Of a stretch of 64,000 bases of DNA, positions 18,564 through 28,856 are shown piece by piece. The position numbers and the translations under genes were made by a program. Where the stretch lies: positions 1,817,501 to 1,881,500 of the forward strand of contig NZ_CP080545.1 of the NCBI RefSeq assembly GCF_019550795.1. Direction: 5' to 3'. Position 1 is the first letter of the stretch. Each line of letters starts with the position of its first letter. The stretch is from Paenibacillus sp. sptzw28. GTDB taxonomy: Bacteria; Bacillota; Bacilli; Paenibacillales; Paenibacillaceae. Under the pieces are notes generated by a model. The model was not told the DNA's origin. It worked only from the letters and a program-made list of their open reading frames with translations, and made no database searches.

Positions 18564-19585
18564 GCTCGATTGTAAGGAAGCCCGGCTTCTATTCGACGGT
18601 TCAGGACCTTGGCCGTCCCGGCTGGCGGAAGGACGGGATATCCGAAGGCGGAGCGATGGACCGTTATGCGCTGCGCTGCGCAAATTTGCTGGTCGGCAAC
18701 AATGAAGGGGAGGCCGGCCTTGAATTGACACTGGCCGGTGCGGAGCTTCAAGCGACGTCCGATCTTCTCATTGCCGTCTGCGGAGCGTATATGACGCCGC
18801 TCATCGACGGAGAAGAGATGCCGATGTGGAGGCCGGTCCGGGTTGCCGCAGGTGCCAGCGTTTCCTTCGGAGCCGCGGCGATCGGCTGCCGCGCCTATAT
18901 CGCGGTAGCCGGCGGCATTGCGGTGGCTCCGGCGCTCGGAAGCCGCGGGACGGACACGCGCGCCGGCATTGGCGGCGTCGCAGGACGCCCGCTCCGGGCA
19001 GGCGATGCGCTGCCCTGCGGCGCAGAGGCGCCATGGGCGGCCGCTTGGCGCGGGGAGCTTGGCGCGCGCGCCGCACAGCAGCCCCAGGCCCGCCATAGCT
19101 GGGCGGCCCCGGGCTGGTTCGCGCCGCCGCTTGCCTATGGCGGCGGCGCCGAGGACGGCATTGAGCTGCGCGCAATGCCGGGAGCCGAGTACGGGCAATT
19201 CGGCGAAGCTGCCCGTGCTGCGCTGTTCCGGGAGCGGTACCGTGTTGCTCCCGCATCCGACCGGATGGGGGTCCGGCTCGAAGGCCCCCCGCTCGAAATT
19301 GAGGCCGGAAGCGGTGAGCTGCTCTCGCACGGCGTAGTTCCCGGTACGGTGCAGGTGCCTGCGGGAGGGCTGCCGATTATTCTCGGGGCGGACTGCCAAA
19401 CTACAGGCGGCTATCCGAAAATCGCTCATGTGATCTCGGTTGACCTGCCGCTGCTCGCGCAAGCGAAGCCGGGAGATACCATTCGCTTTCGGGAGGTGTC
19501 TCTACAGGAAGCGCAGCGCATAGGCATCAGCTTCGAGCGCGAAATGCAGCGGCTCGCAGCGGCTGTAAGGCTGCGCAAGCCGTAA
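18560..19585 (+). CDS. pxpC: 5-oxoprolinase subunit PxpC
   Basis: A 341-residue biotin-dependent-carboxylase-like (KipA/DUF183) subunit that works with PxpB in 5-oxoproline phosphorylation. Landmarks are GFYSTVQDLGRPGWRKDGI at the start, MDRYALRCANLLVGN, and near the end PGTVQVPAGGLPIIL with DCQTTGGYPK. The central part (about residues 130-190) is unusually Ala/Gly-rich with a local GC rise. It is translationally coupled to pxpB. Confidence 0.92.
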   Translation: MSSIVRKPGFYSTVQDLGRPGWRKDGISEGGAMDRYALRCANLLVGNNEGEAGLELTLAGAELQATSDLLIAVCGAYMTPLIDGEEMPMWRPVRVAAGASVSFGAAAIGCRAYIAVAGGIAVAPALGSRGTDTRAGIGGVAGRPLRAGDALPCGAEAPWAAAWRGELGARAAQQPQARHSWAAPGWFAPPLAYGGGAEDGIELRAMPGAEYGQFGEAARAALFRERYRVAPASDRMGVRLEGPPLEIEAGSGELLSHGVVPGTVQVPAGGLPIILGADCQTTGGYPKIAHVISVDLPLLAQAKPGDTIRFREVSLQEAQRIGISFEREMQRLAAAVRLRKP

Positions 19586-19638
19586 AGGCCATACATACCT
19601 GACATCATATACAAGGGAAAGGGGCGAAGCGGCAGGTC

Positions 19639-20418
19639 ATGACGAACCCTCGCATCCGAACAGTCGATTTGAATTGCGATTTCGGAGAAGGCTATGGTGC
19701 ATATACGTTCGGGCAAGATGAAGCGCTGCTGCGGCATGTCACATCGGTTAACATCGCCTGCGGCTTTCATGCCGGAGATCCGCATACGATCCGTGAAGCG
19801 GTCGAAATGGCCGTTGCAGCCGGAACGGAGATCGGAGCCCATCCGGGTCTTCCGGACCGTGTTGGCTTCGGCCGGCGGGAGATGGCCGTTAGTCCCCAGG
19901 AGGTTTATGATTTGACGCTCTACCAGATCGGCGCCCTGGATGCGTTTGTCCGGGCGGCGGGCGGCAAGCTGCGTCATGTGAAACCGCACGGCGCACTCTA
20001 TCATATGACCGGAAAACGTGTCGACCTTGCTGAAGCGCTCGTCCGCGCCGTCCGTGATTATGACAAGCAGCTTCTTATTTACGGCCAGTCGGGAAGCGTA
20101 CTCACCGCCGAAGCCACGAGACAGTACATGACTCCGGTATCGGAGGTGTTCGCCGACCGCACCTATATGCAAGACGGGTCCGTGACGTCCAGATCACGCC
20201 CGGATTCAGTGGTTTCCACGCCGGAGGACGCGCTGCGGCAAGCGCTCACGATGGTCACGATGGGCGCGGCTCCCACGATCAAGGGCGGGAAGACACCCGT
20301 CCAAGCGGATACGATTTGCCTGCACGGTGACGGTCCGCATGCGGCCGAATTTGCTAAAGCATTGCGGCAGGGACTGGAGATGTCCGGGGTTATTTTGAAG
20401 CCTCATTCACATCATTAA
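19639..20418 (+). CDS. pxpA: 5-oxoprolinase subunit PxpA (LamB/YcsF family)
   Basis: A 259-residue catalytic subunit that hydrolyses the activated 5-oxoproline. The family motif VDLNCDFGEGYG is at residues 9-20, followed by NIACGFHAGDP and KPHGALYHM, which hold the candidate metal and substrate residues. Near the C-terminus is the usual TICLHGDGPHA. It completes the three-gene operon pxpB-pxpC-pxpA. AAAGGGGCG lies upstream. Confidence 0.94.
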   Translation: MTNPRIRTVDLNCDFGEGYGAYTFGQDEALLRHVTSVNIACGFHAGDPHTIREAVEMAVAAGTEIGAHPGLPDRVGFGRREMAVSPQEVYDLTLYQIGALDAFVRAAGGKLRHVKPHGALYHMTGKRVDLAEALVRAVRDYDKQLLIYGQSGSVLTAEATRQYMTPVSEVFADRTYMQDGSVTSRSRPDSVVSTPEDALRQALTMVTMGAAPTIKGGKTPVQADTICLHGDGPHAAEFAKALRQGLEMSGVILKPHSHH

Positions 20419-20511
20419 AATACATAACACATATATACATACATGGAACGCAAAGCATACAGCGCAGTGCAAGCGGACATCTTCACGGCTTTCCTTCTGA
20501 AAGGGGACATC

Positions 20512-22632
20512 ATGTCAATTAACCGGGCGGAAAAAATTACGATAGGGACGACGTTTTGTGCCTTATTCAGCTTTATTCTTATACGGTTTTTTCATGCCGG
20601 ACTGTATCACACGATACCTGCTCGGGCTTCATTGTTTGTGCACTCGGGAATGGAATTCATCAGTTTCGCCGTCAGCTTTGCTATGCTGGTGCTTGGATGG
20701 CTGTTTTTCGTCAAATCGCTTTCGCGGCATCGGCTGTATACGGCCGCTTTATTCGGCGTCGTCGGTTTATTTGATATGCTCCATGCGCTGACAATGGAAG
20801 GAATGCCTTTCTTTCATTTCATTGGGGATACCACTCTCTCCCTTCTTTATTCGGCTTCGGCCCAATTGATCGCTTCGGTCGGTTTATTCATTATATTCCG
20901 CACGGATGACCGGGCCGTCCCCGCGGGCAGGCGGCTTCCTGTCGTAAGCGTGGCTTTAGGCTTCGGGACACTGCTCGCCGCTCTATATTACTCGCTGGCG
21001 GAATGGCCTGCCATACCGTTTTTAACCGGTCAAACGCTGCTGCGGTTTGAGTCGGTGGTTGAAGCGATTATCCTGTCCGCATACAGTGCCACGATCGGAG
21101 CGATTCTGTACCGCAACCGAAATGAACGTCCGCAAGCGATGCTTACGATCGTGCAGTCGCTCATATTTTTTCTTTTTGCAAACATCCAGTTCATTCTCGG
21201 CTCGAGCGTAAATGACCTCGATATGCTCATCGGCCATGTATACAAGCTTGCGGGCTGCTGCTTCCTGCTTAAAGGCATCTATCTCGTCACTGTCGAGGAA
21301 CCCTTCAAGGCTCAGAAACGTTCCGAATCACGCATTAACTATATGGCCTTTCACGATGAGCTGACAGGGCTGTCGAATCGACGGCTGCTCACCGAGCGGC
21401 TCAATGGGGAAATGCAGCGCGCCCGGGAAACCGATAGCCGGTTCGCGGTGCTTCTGCTTGATATCGACCGCTTCAAAACGATTAACGATGCGCTTGGACA
21501 TTCTTTCGGAGATCAAATGCTGCAGGCCGTATCGAAGCGTCTGAGTCATGCAGCGGCTGAGCCGGAGCATGTTTTTCGGATGGGGGGAGACGAATTCGTT
21601 ATCCTGCTGCCGGATTTACCTGACAAAGCGGCGGCTGCCAGACAAGCGCAATCGTTGATGGGACTGTTTGATGCGCCCTTCATGCTCGGTGAAGCAGAGT
21701 ACCATATTACGATCAGTGTCGGAATTTCCTTTTATCCCGAGGATGGGGATAGCGTGGATATTCTGATTAAAAACGCGGATACCGCAATGTACAGCGCAAA
21801 AGTGAATCGCAACGAATTTTCCAGCTATTTGCCGGATATGAATATGAAGGCACACGATCGTCTCCGACTGGAAAGCGATTTGCGCAGGGCGCTTGATCAC
21901 GGGCAGTTTACACTGGCGTATCAGCCGCTTGTCAATTTGAGCACGAACAAGGTTGTAGGCGTCGAAGCGCTTGTGCGCTGGCACCATCCGCAGCGGGGGC
22001 TGCTGCCGCCGGGCGAGTTCATCCCGCTAACCGAGGAGAACGGGCTTATTCTGCCGCTCGGAGAATGGATTCTGCGGGCAGCCTGCACGCAAAACAAACA
22101 ATGGCAGGATGCAGGGCTTCCGCCGATGATGATGTCCGTGAACCTCTCGATGCGCCAATTCAGGCAGCACCAGCTGGCTGAGCGGATTAAGTCGATCCTG
22201 GAGCAAACGGGGATGAATCCCGGATATTTGGAGCTTGAAATTACCGAAAGCATGACAAGCGATGTGGAGTTCGCGGCAGAAACGCTTACCAGCCTGAAGG
22301 CGCTGGGCGTGCAAATCAGTATCGACGATTTCGGCACCGGCTACAGCTCGCTTGTTTATTTGAAGCGGTTCCCGATCGACAAGCTGAAGATTGACCGGTC
22401 GTTCGTTAGCGATCTGGCCGCAGACGGCAGCGATGCAGCGATCGTTACCACAATAACCTCGATGGCCAAGCATTTGAAGCTGAGGGTAACGGCCGAAGGC
22501 GTCGAGAATGACGAGCAAATCCGTTTTCTGCGCGAGCGCCAGTGCGAGGAAGCGCAAGGGTACTATTATTCAAAGCCGATTCCGGCTAATCTGTTCGAGA
22601 ACTGGTACAGGCTTCGCAGCCAGAGTGCATGA
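20512..22632 (+). CDS. Membrane GGDEF-EAL cyclic-di-GMP enzyme
   Basis: A 706-residue membrane protein with about seven hydrophobic helices in the first ~250 residues (MASE3-like sensor region, with HALTMEGMPFF). Next come a diguanylate cyclase domain with intact MGGDEF near residue 357 and a phosphodiesterase domain with intact VEALVRWHHP near residue 483. The EAL domain also keeps ITESM, DDFGTGYSSL, KIDRSFV and TAEGVEN, so both activities are possible. The sensed signal is unknown. GAAAGGGG places the start at 20512 rather than 20443. It is a single gene between pxpA and a GGCT-fold gene. Confidence 0.9.
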   Translation: MSINRAEKITIGTTFCALFSFILIRFFHAGLYHTIPARASLFVHSGMEFISFAVSFAMLVLGWLFFVKSLSRHRLYTAALFGVVGLFDMLHALTMEGMPFFHFIGDTTLSLLYSASAQLIASVGLFIIFRTDDRAVPAGRRLPVVSVALGFGTLLAALYYSLAEWPAIPFLTGQTLLRFESVVEAIILSAYSATIGAILYRNRNERPQAMLTIVQSLIFFLFANIQFILGSSVNDLDMLIGHVYKLAGCCFLLKGIYLVTVEEPFKAQKRSESRINYMAFHDELTGLSNRRLLTERLNGEMQRARETDSRFAVLLLDIDRFKTINDALGHSFGDQMLQAVSKRLSHAAAEPEHVFRMGGDEFVILLPDLPDKAAAARQAQSLMGLFDAPFMLGEAEYHITISVGISFYPEDGDSVDILIKNADTAMYSAKVNRNEFSSYLPDMNMKAHDRLRLESDLRRALDHGQFTLAYQPLVNLSTNKVVGVEALVRWHHPQRGLLPPGEFIPLTEENGLILPLGEWILRAACTQNKQWQDAGLPPMMMSVNLSMRQFRQHQLAERIKSILEQTGMNPGYLELEITESMTSDVEFAAETLTSLKALGVQISIDDFGTGYSSLVYLKRFPIDKLKIDRSFVSDLAADGSDAAIVTTITSMAKHLKLRVTAEGVENDEQIRFLRERQCEEAQGYYYSKPIPANLFENWYRLRSQSA

Positions 22633-22658
22633 CCGTTCCAGGAGGAGTCCTTTCAAAC

Positions 22659-23072
22659 ATGGCCACCGGGTTCGCCACCGTCTTTATTTATGGATCACTA
22701 TTGCCTGGCCACAGCAACAATCATGTCGTTTCGGATTACATTCTGGCATCAAGGCCAGGGCGTATTGCAGGCCGACTGGTTGATTTCGGGCCTTATCCGG
22801 CGCTCGTTCGCGATGCCGAGGCGGCGCGAAGCGGAAGCTGCGTTCGCGGGCTATGGATCGATGTAGAGAAGGACGGGCTGCATGTAATGGATACGCTGGA
22901 GGAATTCCGGGGCATCGAAGAGTGCAACGACTATGACCGCGTTCAGGCTGTAGACATTGACCGGCCTGAGCAGCGCGGATGGGTATACGTATGGGGTTGT
23001 CCGCGCGGCTGTCCGCCGGTCGAGGGCGATTACTGGCCGGCCTACTATAAGCGTAAAATCGCGCGCGGATGA
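22659..23072 (+). CDS. Gamma-glutamylcyclotransferase-fold (AIG2-like) protein
   Basis: A 137-residue protein with the GGCT/AIG2-like fold. The nucleotide-like loop FIYGSLLPGHSNNHVV lies at residues 8-23, followed by GRLVDFGPYPALV and a terminal YYKRKI. Family members form 5-oxoproline from gamma-glutamyl amines, an attractive pairing with the pxp genes 2 kb upstream, but the substrate is not readable here. AGGAGGAG at 22640-22647 supports ATG 22659. Confidence 0.8.
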   Translation: MATGFATVFIYGSLLPGHSNNHVVSDYILASRPGRIAGRLVDFGPYPALVRDAEAARSGSCVRGLWIDVEKDGLHVMDTLEEFRGIEECNDYDRVQAVDIDRPEQRGWVYVWGCPRGCPPVEGDYWPAYYKRKIARG

Positions 23073-23254
23073 TTTGCTTTTCCTGTTTAGTTTGTGCACA
23101 GAATTGTGAACTTCGCCGGCTGCGGACCCAGTGTGGACCCTGCTCTAATTATAGGGCATGTTTTCAGAAGACGGGCCGGCTGCGGGCGTTAGTATAAGCG
23201 CGATAACGCTTGCCGGCCGGCTTCTCTTCTTGAAAAGCATAACTCCGCTTGTCT

Positions 23255-24181
23255 TCACTTGATTGGTAAACTTTGCAGGTAGTGATACCAATAGCCTCCC
23301 GCCTGCTCCGCTGCAAAACGGTATGTGAAGGTTTCTCCCGGTTTAACTGCAATTTGCTTGACGTTAAGCGGCCTCCTTAAGTCTGCCAAATTACTGAGAG
23401 AACTTTGAGAGCCGATGACATGACCGTTCCGGCTATTCAAGCCGCTGTTGGCTAATTGAACGTCCCCGCCATAATCAACCTCGGTATACTTCCCTATATT
23501 GTCTCCCGGTATTATGCTGTCCGTTTTTGCGTTAGATACCGTAAATATAATCAAGATCGTGAGCAGAAGGCCTGATGTTGTATAGACTCCGATCCGTTTC
23601 ATCCAGTGAATAGCCGATGTGCCGTCATCCCGGTGGACCCTTCTGCGGCGGACAGACTGCCTCCAGGTAAGCAGCGCTGCTGCGGCGAAGAAAACAACTC
23701 CGGTCACTAGCAGATCGTCGGCAAATTGCTGAGGGACCGGATATACGTTCTTGTATGTGTATATAATCGAGCCGACGGTCAGCGTTTGGATCGGAACGAC
23801 AAGCGCGGCTTCAGCGGCAGAGCGCCGTTTTGTGCGGTTTGCTTCCTCTAACGGATATGCTGAAGACAGTCGGGCGATATCCAGCAGCCGTGGTACGGAG
23901 AAGACCGCGATCACTATGGAAGGCAGCACAATGAGCGGCACGAACAACAACACGTTATCCCCAATGTTATAACTGTTGAAGAAGATGAAAAGCGCGATAT
24001 TGACGGCTGCCAATGTTCCCACCAGCGCAAGCAGCGCGAGGTTAATCCTGGCGGTTCGGCGCATGCCGGCAATCGTTTGGCGGAAGGCGATGCTGCCTGC
24101 ACCGTATCCAGTCAGCAGCGTTATGAGCAGAAATACGAGCGCGATCACAGAATTCGTGCCCAGAAGCCCTTCGGACATCAT
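23255..24181 (-). pseudogene. Decayed multicopper oxidase (membrane domain plus fragment)
   Basis: 308 residues remain. The first ~230 form a multi-helix membrane domain such as precedes membrane-anchored multicopper oxidases of Bacillales. After a short linker, the C-terminal tail has VKPGETFTYRFAAEQ and GGYWYH, the end of the first cupredoxin domain of that family. The expected HWHG copper motif between them is missing, WYHSHQ is broken after WYH, and the remaining two cupredoxin domains are absent. The reading frame is open throughout, so a small membrane protein could still be made, but copper oxidase function is lost. GGGGG precedes the start. Confidence 0.65.
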
Positions 24182-24591
24182 TGATTCCCCCTGTTTGATT
24201 TATCTGTATCAATTTTACAAGGGTCGAAGAGAACCGTTAATCGTCCCCGGTCCGGTATTCGAACCGGACTTTAGTCGGACGCCGAACCAGACCTTGGCAG
24301 TACCGCAGCGGAATTCAAAGCGGCTTCAACAACAGTCCAACCGGGAAACAACCCCATCCCGGAACTGCTCATACAAGTCCGGGCCGGGGCATACGCCGTT
24401 CATACGTCTTATTGACGAGCCTCAAGCGCTTCAGGGCAGCATAAATCCCCGCAAGCACAGGCAAGCGGGGATTCGCAGGTCGCAAAAACTATTCTATTAT
24501 TTTGAATTTCCGGATTATTGCAGCCTTTTGCTGCCATGACTGATGCTGCATCTTTATCCGGCTGCACCGCTGATTACTGGCCATGCAGGAC
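24182..24591. other. 410-base intergenic region
   Basis: No coding potential that I accept. It contains a perfect GTCCGGT/ACCGGAC palindrome around 24260, and a strong hairpin at 24444-24473 (AATCCCCGC / GCGGGGATT) that is probably the transcript end of the minus-strand reductase gene, although its T tract is weak. Confidence 0.5.
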
Positions 24592-25107
24592 CTAACGGCT
24601 TATCGCATAGTGCATCTGAACGACTCCGCCGCCGAGGGGCATGAAATTCAGCAGCTGCACATCTTTGTAACGGTAATTTTCTTGATCGATCAGAAGATTA
24701 TATCCCTTACCCTCGAGCACCGGTGCTACATTGAAGATCAGCTCATCTACAAGCTCTTGACCTAAAAATGCATTATGCAGGTCCGCACCGGCCCCTATTA
24801 TAGCGGTTTGATGCCCTTTGTGCTCCAAGTGGTTCAGCGCTTCCTGCGGCGATCTCGCAACCGTAACCCCCGGATAGTCTTCGGCGTTCTTGGAAACCAC
24901 TACGATATCCAGATCGGCTAAGGGACCAGGGGCGCGTCCATCGCTTCCCAGCATTCCTTCGAATGTTCGGCGTCCGACAATAAAGTTTCCTGCAGCCATG
25001 GCCTGCTTGACGAAATCATCAAATGCTTCCTTCTTCGGCGGATTTTCGGGACTGGACTGCGCATAGTTCCCGTTGGCGCTTAACGTTGCCCATAAAATAG
25101 TTTTCAT
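24592..25107 (-). CDS. RibD C-terminal/dihydrofolate reductase-fold protein
   Basis: 171 residues of the RibD_C family, which shares the dihydrofolate reductase fold and binds NADPH. Seen: ILWATLSANGNYAQ at the N-terminus, FIVGRRTFEGMLG around residue 42, and the nucleotide-binding region AIIGAGADLHNAFL. Such stand-alone proteins are common in soil bacteria and their substrates are mostly unknown; they are not the housekeeping FolA or RibD. GGGAGGAA precedes ATG. The gene stands alone. Confidence 0.82.
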   Translation of the reverse strand: MKTILWATLSANGNYAQSSPENPPKKEAFDDFVKQAMAAGNFIVGRRTFEGMLGSDGRAPGPLADLDIVVVSKNAEDYPGVTVARSPQEALNHLEHKGHQTAIIGAGADLHNAFLGQELVDELIFNVAPVLEGKGYNLLIDQENYRYKDVQLLNFMPLGGGVVQMHYAISR

Positions 25108-25375
25108 ATTGATTCCTCCCTATTTTTTTGAAACGCTCTTGAAATAGATGCCCGGAACGGTGGGCTGATTCTCTTACTTCAATTATTTTCCTTCCTTATC
25201 CACAATAGTAACGGACTATGGTACATCTGAAAAGTAGTTACATTAAAGTGCAATAGTTTCATAAAATGAACTATGGGAAATCACTGAAGGTGACGGCGAT
25301 CGGGTGAAGAAGAGGAAGCGTGATTGGATAGTCTTGCGGTGCTGCAACCGCTCCTGCGGGCGAGGTAACATGGAA

Positions 25376-25418
25376 TAAAAAAAACGCTCATGCCTCATGT
25401 AGAAGCGTGAGCGTTCAC
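25376..25418 (-). terminator. Terminator of the nrdAB operon
   Basis: On the minus strand AACGCTCA pairs with TGAGCGTT, followed by eight T, about 12 bases after the nrdB stop. The rest of the 25108-25429 gap holds the upstream region of the minus-strand reductase gene and nothing else that I recognise. Confidence 0.85.
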
Positions 25419-25429
25419 TGGTTTTAGAC

Positions 25430-26467
25430 TTACAGGTCGCCCCAGTTAAGGTTGGACGATTTACTGTAATTGGTCACCTTTTGTTCGAAGAAATCTGTCT
25501 TCATTCCGTTCATGTTGCTGAAGCTCTCAACCCATTTCATCGGGTGCTCGACGACCTCGGGGAATAGGATGTCAAGACCGAGCTTCCGCAAACGTTCGTT
25601 CGAAAGGAATTTAATATATTGATCGATGATTTCATTGGTAATGCCGGCAATTTGATTGTTCGTGATGTATTGTCCCCATTCGATTTCGTGCTCGACGGCC
25701 GTCCGCATCATCTGCCGCAGCTCCTCGATAAGCACAGGTGTGAACAGTTCAGGGTTTTCCTTGCGGATTTCGCGGAAAATACCTTGGAAGAGTGCAAGGT
25801 GAGTCAGCTCGTCGCGTTGAATATATTTGATTTCGGACACGGTGCCGAGCATTTTGCCTTGACGTCCGAGGGCGTAGAAGAAGCTGAAGCCGCTGTAGAA
25901 ATAAATGCCCTCGAGAATGTAGTTGGCCATAATCGTCTTGATCAGATTTTGCGAAGACGGATTGGCGATGAAATTTTCATACAGGTCGGTTATGAACCGG
26001 TTTCGTTTGAGCAGGTTTTTGTCCTCGCGCCACAAGTTGTAAATTTGATCGCGCACTTCCGCCGAGCAGACGCTGTCCAGAATGTAGGAATACGACTGGC
26101 TGTGAACCGCCTCCTGGAACGTATGAACGGTTAGACACAGATTGACTTCCGGCGCAGTGACGTACTCGTTTACATTCGGCAGGTTGGCCGTTTGCAGCGA
26201 GTCCAGGAAGATCAGGAAGCTGATAATTTTATCGTAGCTGTTGCGCTCGGAGAGCGTCAGGTTACGGTAGTCTTTGGCATCCTGGGCAAGAGGAATTTCT
26301 TCCGGAATCCAGAAGTTGTTCATCATGGTGCGGTACATTTTGGTAGCCCAGTCGTATTTCACGTTATTCAGCTCGATAAGGTTCGTTGTGTTTCCGCCGA
26401 TCATGCGGCGTTTGCCCCAGTCGCGGTCGCCATCCTCGTTAAAGAGTTTCTTCTTTTGCAATTCCAT
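25430..26467 (-). CDS. nrdB: Ribonucleotide reductase class I beta subunit
   Basis: A 345-residue small subunit that houses the dinuclear metal site and stable radical. Ligand residues are visible as Asp89 (FLIFLDSLQ), Glu119 and His122. The radical tyrosine is Tyr126 in QEAVHSQSYSY, in the E-x2-H-x3-Y spacing of active R2 proteins. Together with the alpha subunit it reduces ribonucleoside diphosphates to the deoxy forms. AAAGGAGGAAG before 26467 sets the start. No nrdI or nrdH is adjacent, which argues for class Ia-like rather than Ib. It lies 115 bases behind nrdA. Confidence 0.93.
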   Translation of the reverse strand: MELQKKKLFNEDGDRDWGKRRMIGGNTTNLIELNNVKYDWATKMYRTMMNNFWIPEEIPLAQDAKDYRNLTLSERNSYDKIISFLIFLDSLQTANLPNVNEYVTAPEVNLCLTVHTFQEAVHSQSYSYILDSVCSAEVRDQIYNLWREDKNLLKRNRFITDLYENFIANPSSQNLIKTIMANYILEGIYFYSGFSFFYALGRQGKMLGTVSEIKYIQRDELTHLALFQGIFREIRKENPELFTPVLIEELRQMMRTAVEHEIEWGQYITNNQIAGITNEIIDQYIKFLSNERLRKLGLDILFPEVVEHPMKWVESFSNMNGMKTDFFEQKVTNYSKSSNLNWGDL

Positions 26468-26582
26468 TGGCTTGCTTCCTCCTTTAATACATTTAAAGCG
26501 CTGCAGGGCCGAGGGCATATATGCTTCTATGAAGCGCTCGTCAAACGGGACCCTGGTACGAAGAGAGCAAAACTGCAGCGCT

Positions 26583-28808
26583 TTACGCGCTGCAGCTTAC
26601 GCAATCTTCAACTTCGAGACTCTTGTTACGGCAATAGTATACCGTTTTTAAGCCGTTTTCCCAAGCGGCCATATACAGCTCGAGAAATTCCTTGGCCGTA
26701 TAATCCGGCGTAATATACAGATTGAACGACTGCGCCTGATCGATGTGGCGCTGGCGGCGGCCCGCCGCCTTGATGCTCCAGTGCTGGTCAATATGATGCG
26801 CTTCTTTATAGAACCAGAACGTCTCATCGCTCAGGTTAGGAGCCGTTTGCGGGATTACCGCGTTTTTCTTCTCTTCGACGAAAAACTTATTGAAGATCGG
26901 ATCGATCCCCGCCGTTGAACCGGCAATAAGGGAGGTTGAAGCGGTCGGCGCGATGGCGAACATCCAGGCATTCCGGACGCCGTATTCGGCCACGTCCTTC
27001 CTCAGCTTCTGCCAGTGCGGACTGACATAGTCCCGGCGGTCGAAAAACTCGCCCGTATGCCATTCGCTGCCCTCGAATACTTTGTAGGCGCCTTTTTCCT
27101 TGGCGATTTCCATCGACGCTTTGACGGCGCAGTAATTAATCCACTCGTAAAGCTGGTCAGCCTGCTCCAGATGGTCTTCGGATTCCCAGGCGATTCCATT
27201 GAGCGCCAGCCACTGATGATAACCGCTGGTCCCGAGACCGACGGCGCGGTATTTCTGGTTCGTGATTTCCGCCTGCGGAATCGGATAATGGTTCAAGTCG
27301 ATTACGTTGTCCATCATCCGCATCTGGCAAGTGACAACTTCCTCGATGTCCTCGCGTGACCTCGTGCGGCCGAGATTAAGCGAAGAGAGGTTGCACACTA
27401 CATAATCGCCGCTCTTGATTTGCGTCGTGATTACGCCGTCCTCATGCGTCGTGGACACATATTCGGTCGGGCTCATGTTTTGGCAAATTTCCGTACACAG
27501 GTTCGAGCAGTAAATAATGCCCTTATGCTTGTTCGGGTTGGCGCGGTTAACCGCGTCGCGGAAGAAGACGAACGGCGTGCCCGTCTCAAACGAGCTGGTC
27601 AGAATGCGCTTCATAATATCGATCGCAGGCACTTCGTCGCGGGAGATCTGCGGATGGTTCACGCACTCCTCGTAGCGCTGCTCCCATTCCTCGCCCCAAG
27701 CGTCCTCAAGTGACCAGCCCATATAATTGCGGACCTCATGCGGGTCGAACAGACAGAACGTTTCACGCTCCTGCACCTTCCGCATGAACAGATCGGGAAT
27801 GCAGACCCCCGGGAAAATATCATGCGCCTTCATCCGGTCGTCGCCGTTGTTCGTTTTGAGGTTAAGGAAGTCAAGAATGTCTTTGTGCCAAATGTCCAGG
27901 TAAACGGCGACTGCGCCGGAACGGACGCCAAGCTGATCGACAGCGATTGCGGTATTGTTATAGTTCTTGATCCATGGAACAACGCCGCCGGCCACGCCTT
28001 TGTAACCGCGGATGTTGGAGCCGCGGCTGCGCACCTTGCCGACATAGATGCCCATGCCTCCGCCGAATTTCGATACCTGGGCGAAGCTGGAATCCACGTT
28101 GTAGATGCCCCACAGGTTGTCCGGCACCGTATCGATAAAGCAGCTGGACAGCTGATGGAACGGTTTACGGGCATTCGCCAGCGTCGGAGTGGCGACCGTC
28201 ATCTGCAGGCGGCTGAGCACATCATAAAATTTGCGGGCCCAAGCCAGCTTGTCCTTTTCCTTCATCGCAAGATGCATGGCAACGCCCATAAACAGTTCCT
28301 GAGGCAGCTCAAGCACATCGCCGTTGAAGCTTTTAATGAGATAACGGTCGGACAGCGTTTTGAGACCGATATAATTGAATAGATAGTCGCGCTCGGGCAC
28401 GATGTAGTTGCCAAGCTCGCGGATTTCCTCCCGGGTATAATACTCTAATATGTATTTGCCGTATAGTCCCTTGTCGGTCAAGTACGTGATCAGGGAGTAG
28501 AAATCGCCGTAACCGAAATAGCCGTACTTGCGATTGATCGCGGATTCTTTATAAAGATCGTACACCAGAAGCTTGGCCGCAACGTACTGCCAGTTCGGCT
28601 GTTCGATGCTTGTCTTCTCGACCGCCACTTGGATGAGCGTACGCTGAATTTCTTTGGTCGTGATGTTGTTGCGGAAGTACGGCAGCAGAGCCGTTTCGAG
28701 CTCAAGCGGGTCGCAGTCATTGTAACCGACGCAGGAGAAATCGATAACCTTCTTCAGCTTGGAAAATATGAGTTCTTCTTTCTGGCCGTTCCTCTTGATA
28801 ATATCCAC
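26583..28808 (-). CDS. nrdA: Ribonucleotide reductase class I alpha subunit
   Basis: A 741-residue catalytic subunit. The N-terminal ~90 residues form an ATP-cone for allosteric control (DIIKRNGQKEELIFSKL). Active-site cysteines are recognisable in QLSSCFIDTV, SNLCTEICQN (thiyl radical site) and YVVCNLSSLNLG, and the C-terminus carries the shuttle pair CVSC. The radical-transfer tyrosines are expected in KTVYYCRNKS near the end. First gene of the nrdAB operon, under NrdR-type boxes. Confidence 0.94.
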   Translation of the reverse strand: MDIIKRNGQKEELIFSKLKKVIDFSCVGYNDCDPLELETALLPYFRNNITTKEIQRTLIQVAVEKTSIEQPNWQYVAAKLLVYDLYKESAINRKYGYFGYGDFYSLITYLTDKGLYGKYILEYYTREEIRELGNYIVPERDYLFNYIGLKTLSDRYLIKSFNGDVLELPQELFMGVAMHLAMKEKDKLAWARKFYDVLSRLQMTVATPTLANARKPFHQLSSCFIDTVPDNLWGIYNVDSSFAQVSKFGGGMGIYVGKVRSRGSNIRGYKGVAGGVVPWIKNYNNTAIAVDQLGVRSGAVAVYLDIWHKDILDFLNLKTNNGDDRMKAHDIFPGVCIPDLFMRKVQERETFCLFDPHEVRNYMGWSLEDAWGEEWEQRYEECVNHPQISRDEVPAIDIMKRILTSSFETGTPFVFFRDAVNRANPNKHKGIIYCSNLCTEICQNMSPTEYVSTTHEDGVITTQIKSGDYVVCNLSSLNLGRTRSREDIEEVVTCQMRMMDNVIDLNHYPIPQAEITNQKYRAVGLGTSGYHQWLALNGIAWESEDHLEQADQLYEWINYCAVKASMEIAKEKGAYKVFEGSEWHTGEFFDRRDYVSPHWQKLRKDVAEYGVRNAWMFAIAPTASTSLIAGSTAGIDPIFNKFFVEEKKNAVIPQTAPNLSDETFWFYKEAHHIDQHWSIKAAGRRQRHIDQAQSFNLYITPDYTAKEFLELYMAAWENGLKTVYYCRNKSLEVEDCVSCSA

Positions 28809-28856
28809 GAGAGTACGTCACTCCTTGTCGAAGGGCGTCGATCTTAAGCCCTAAAT

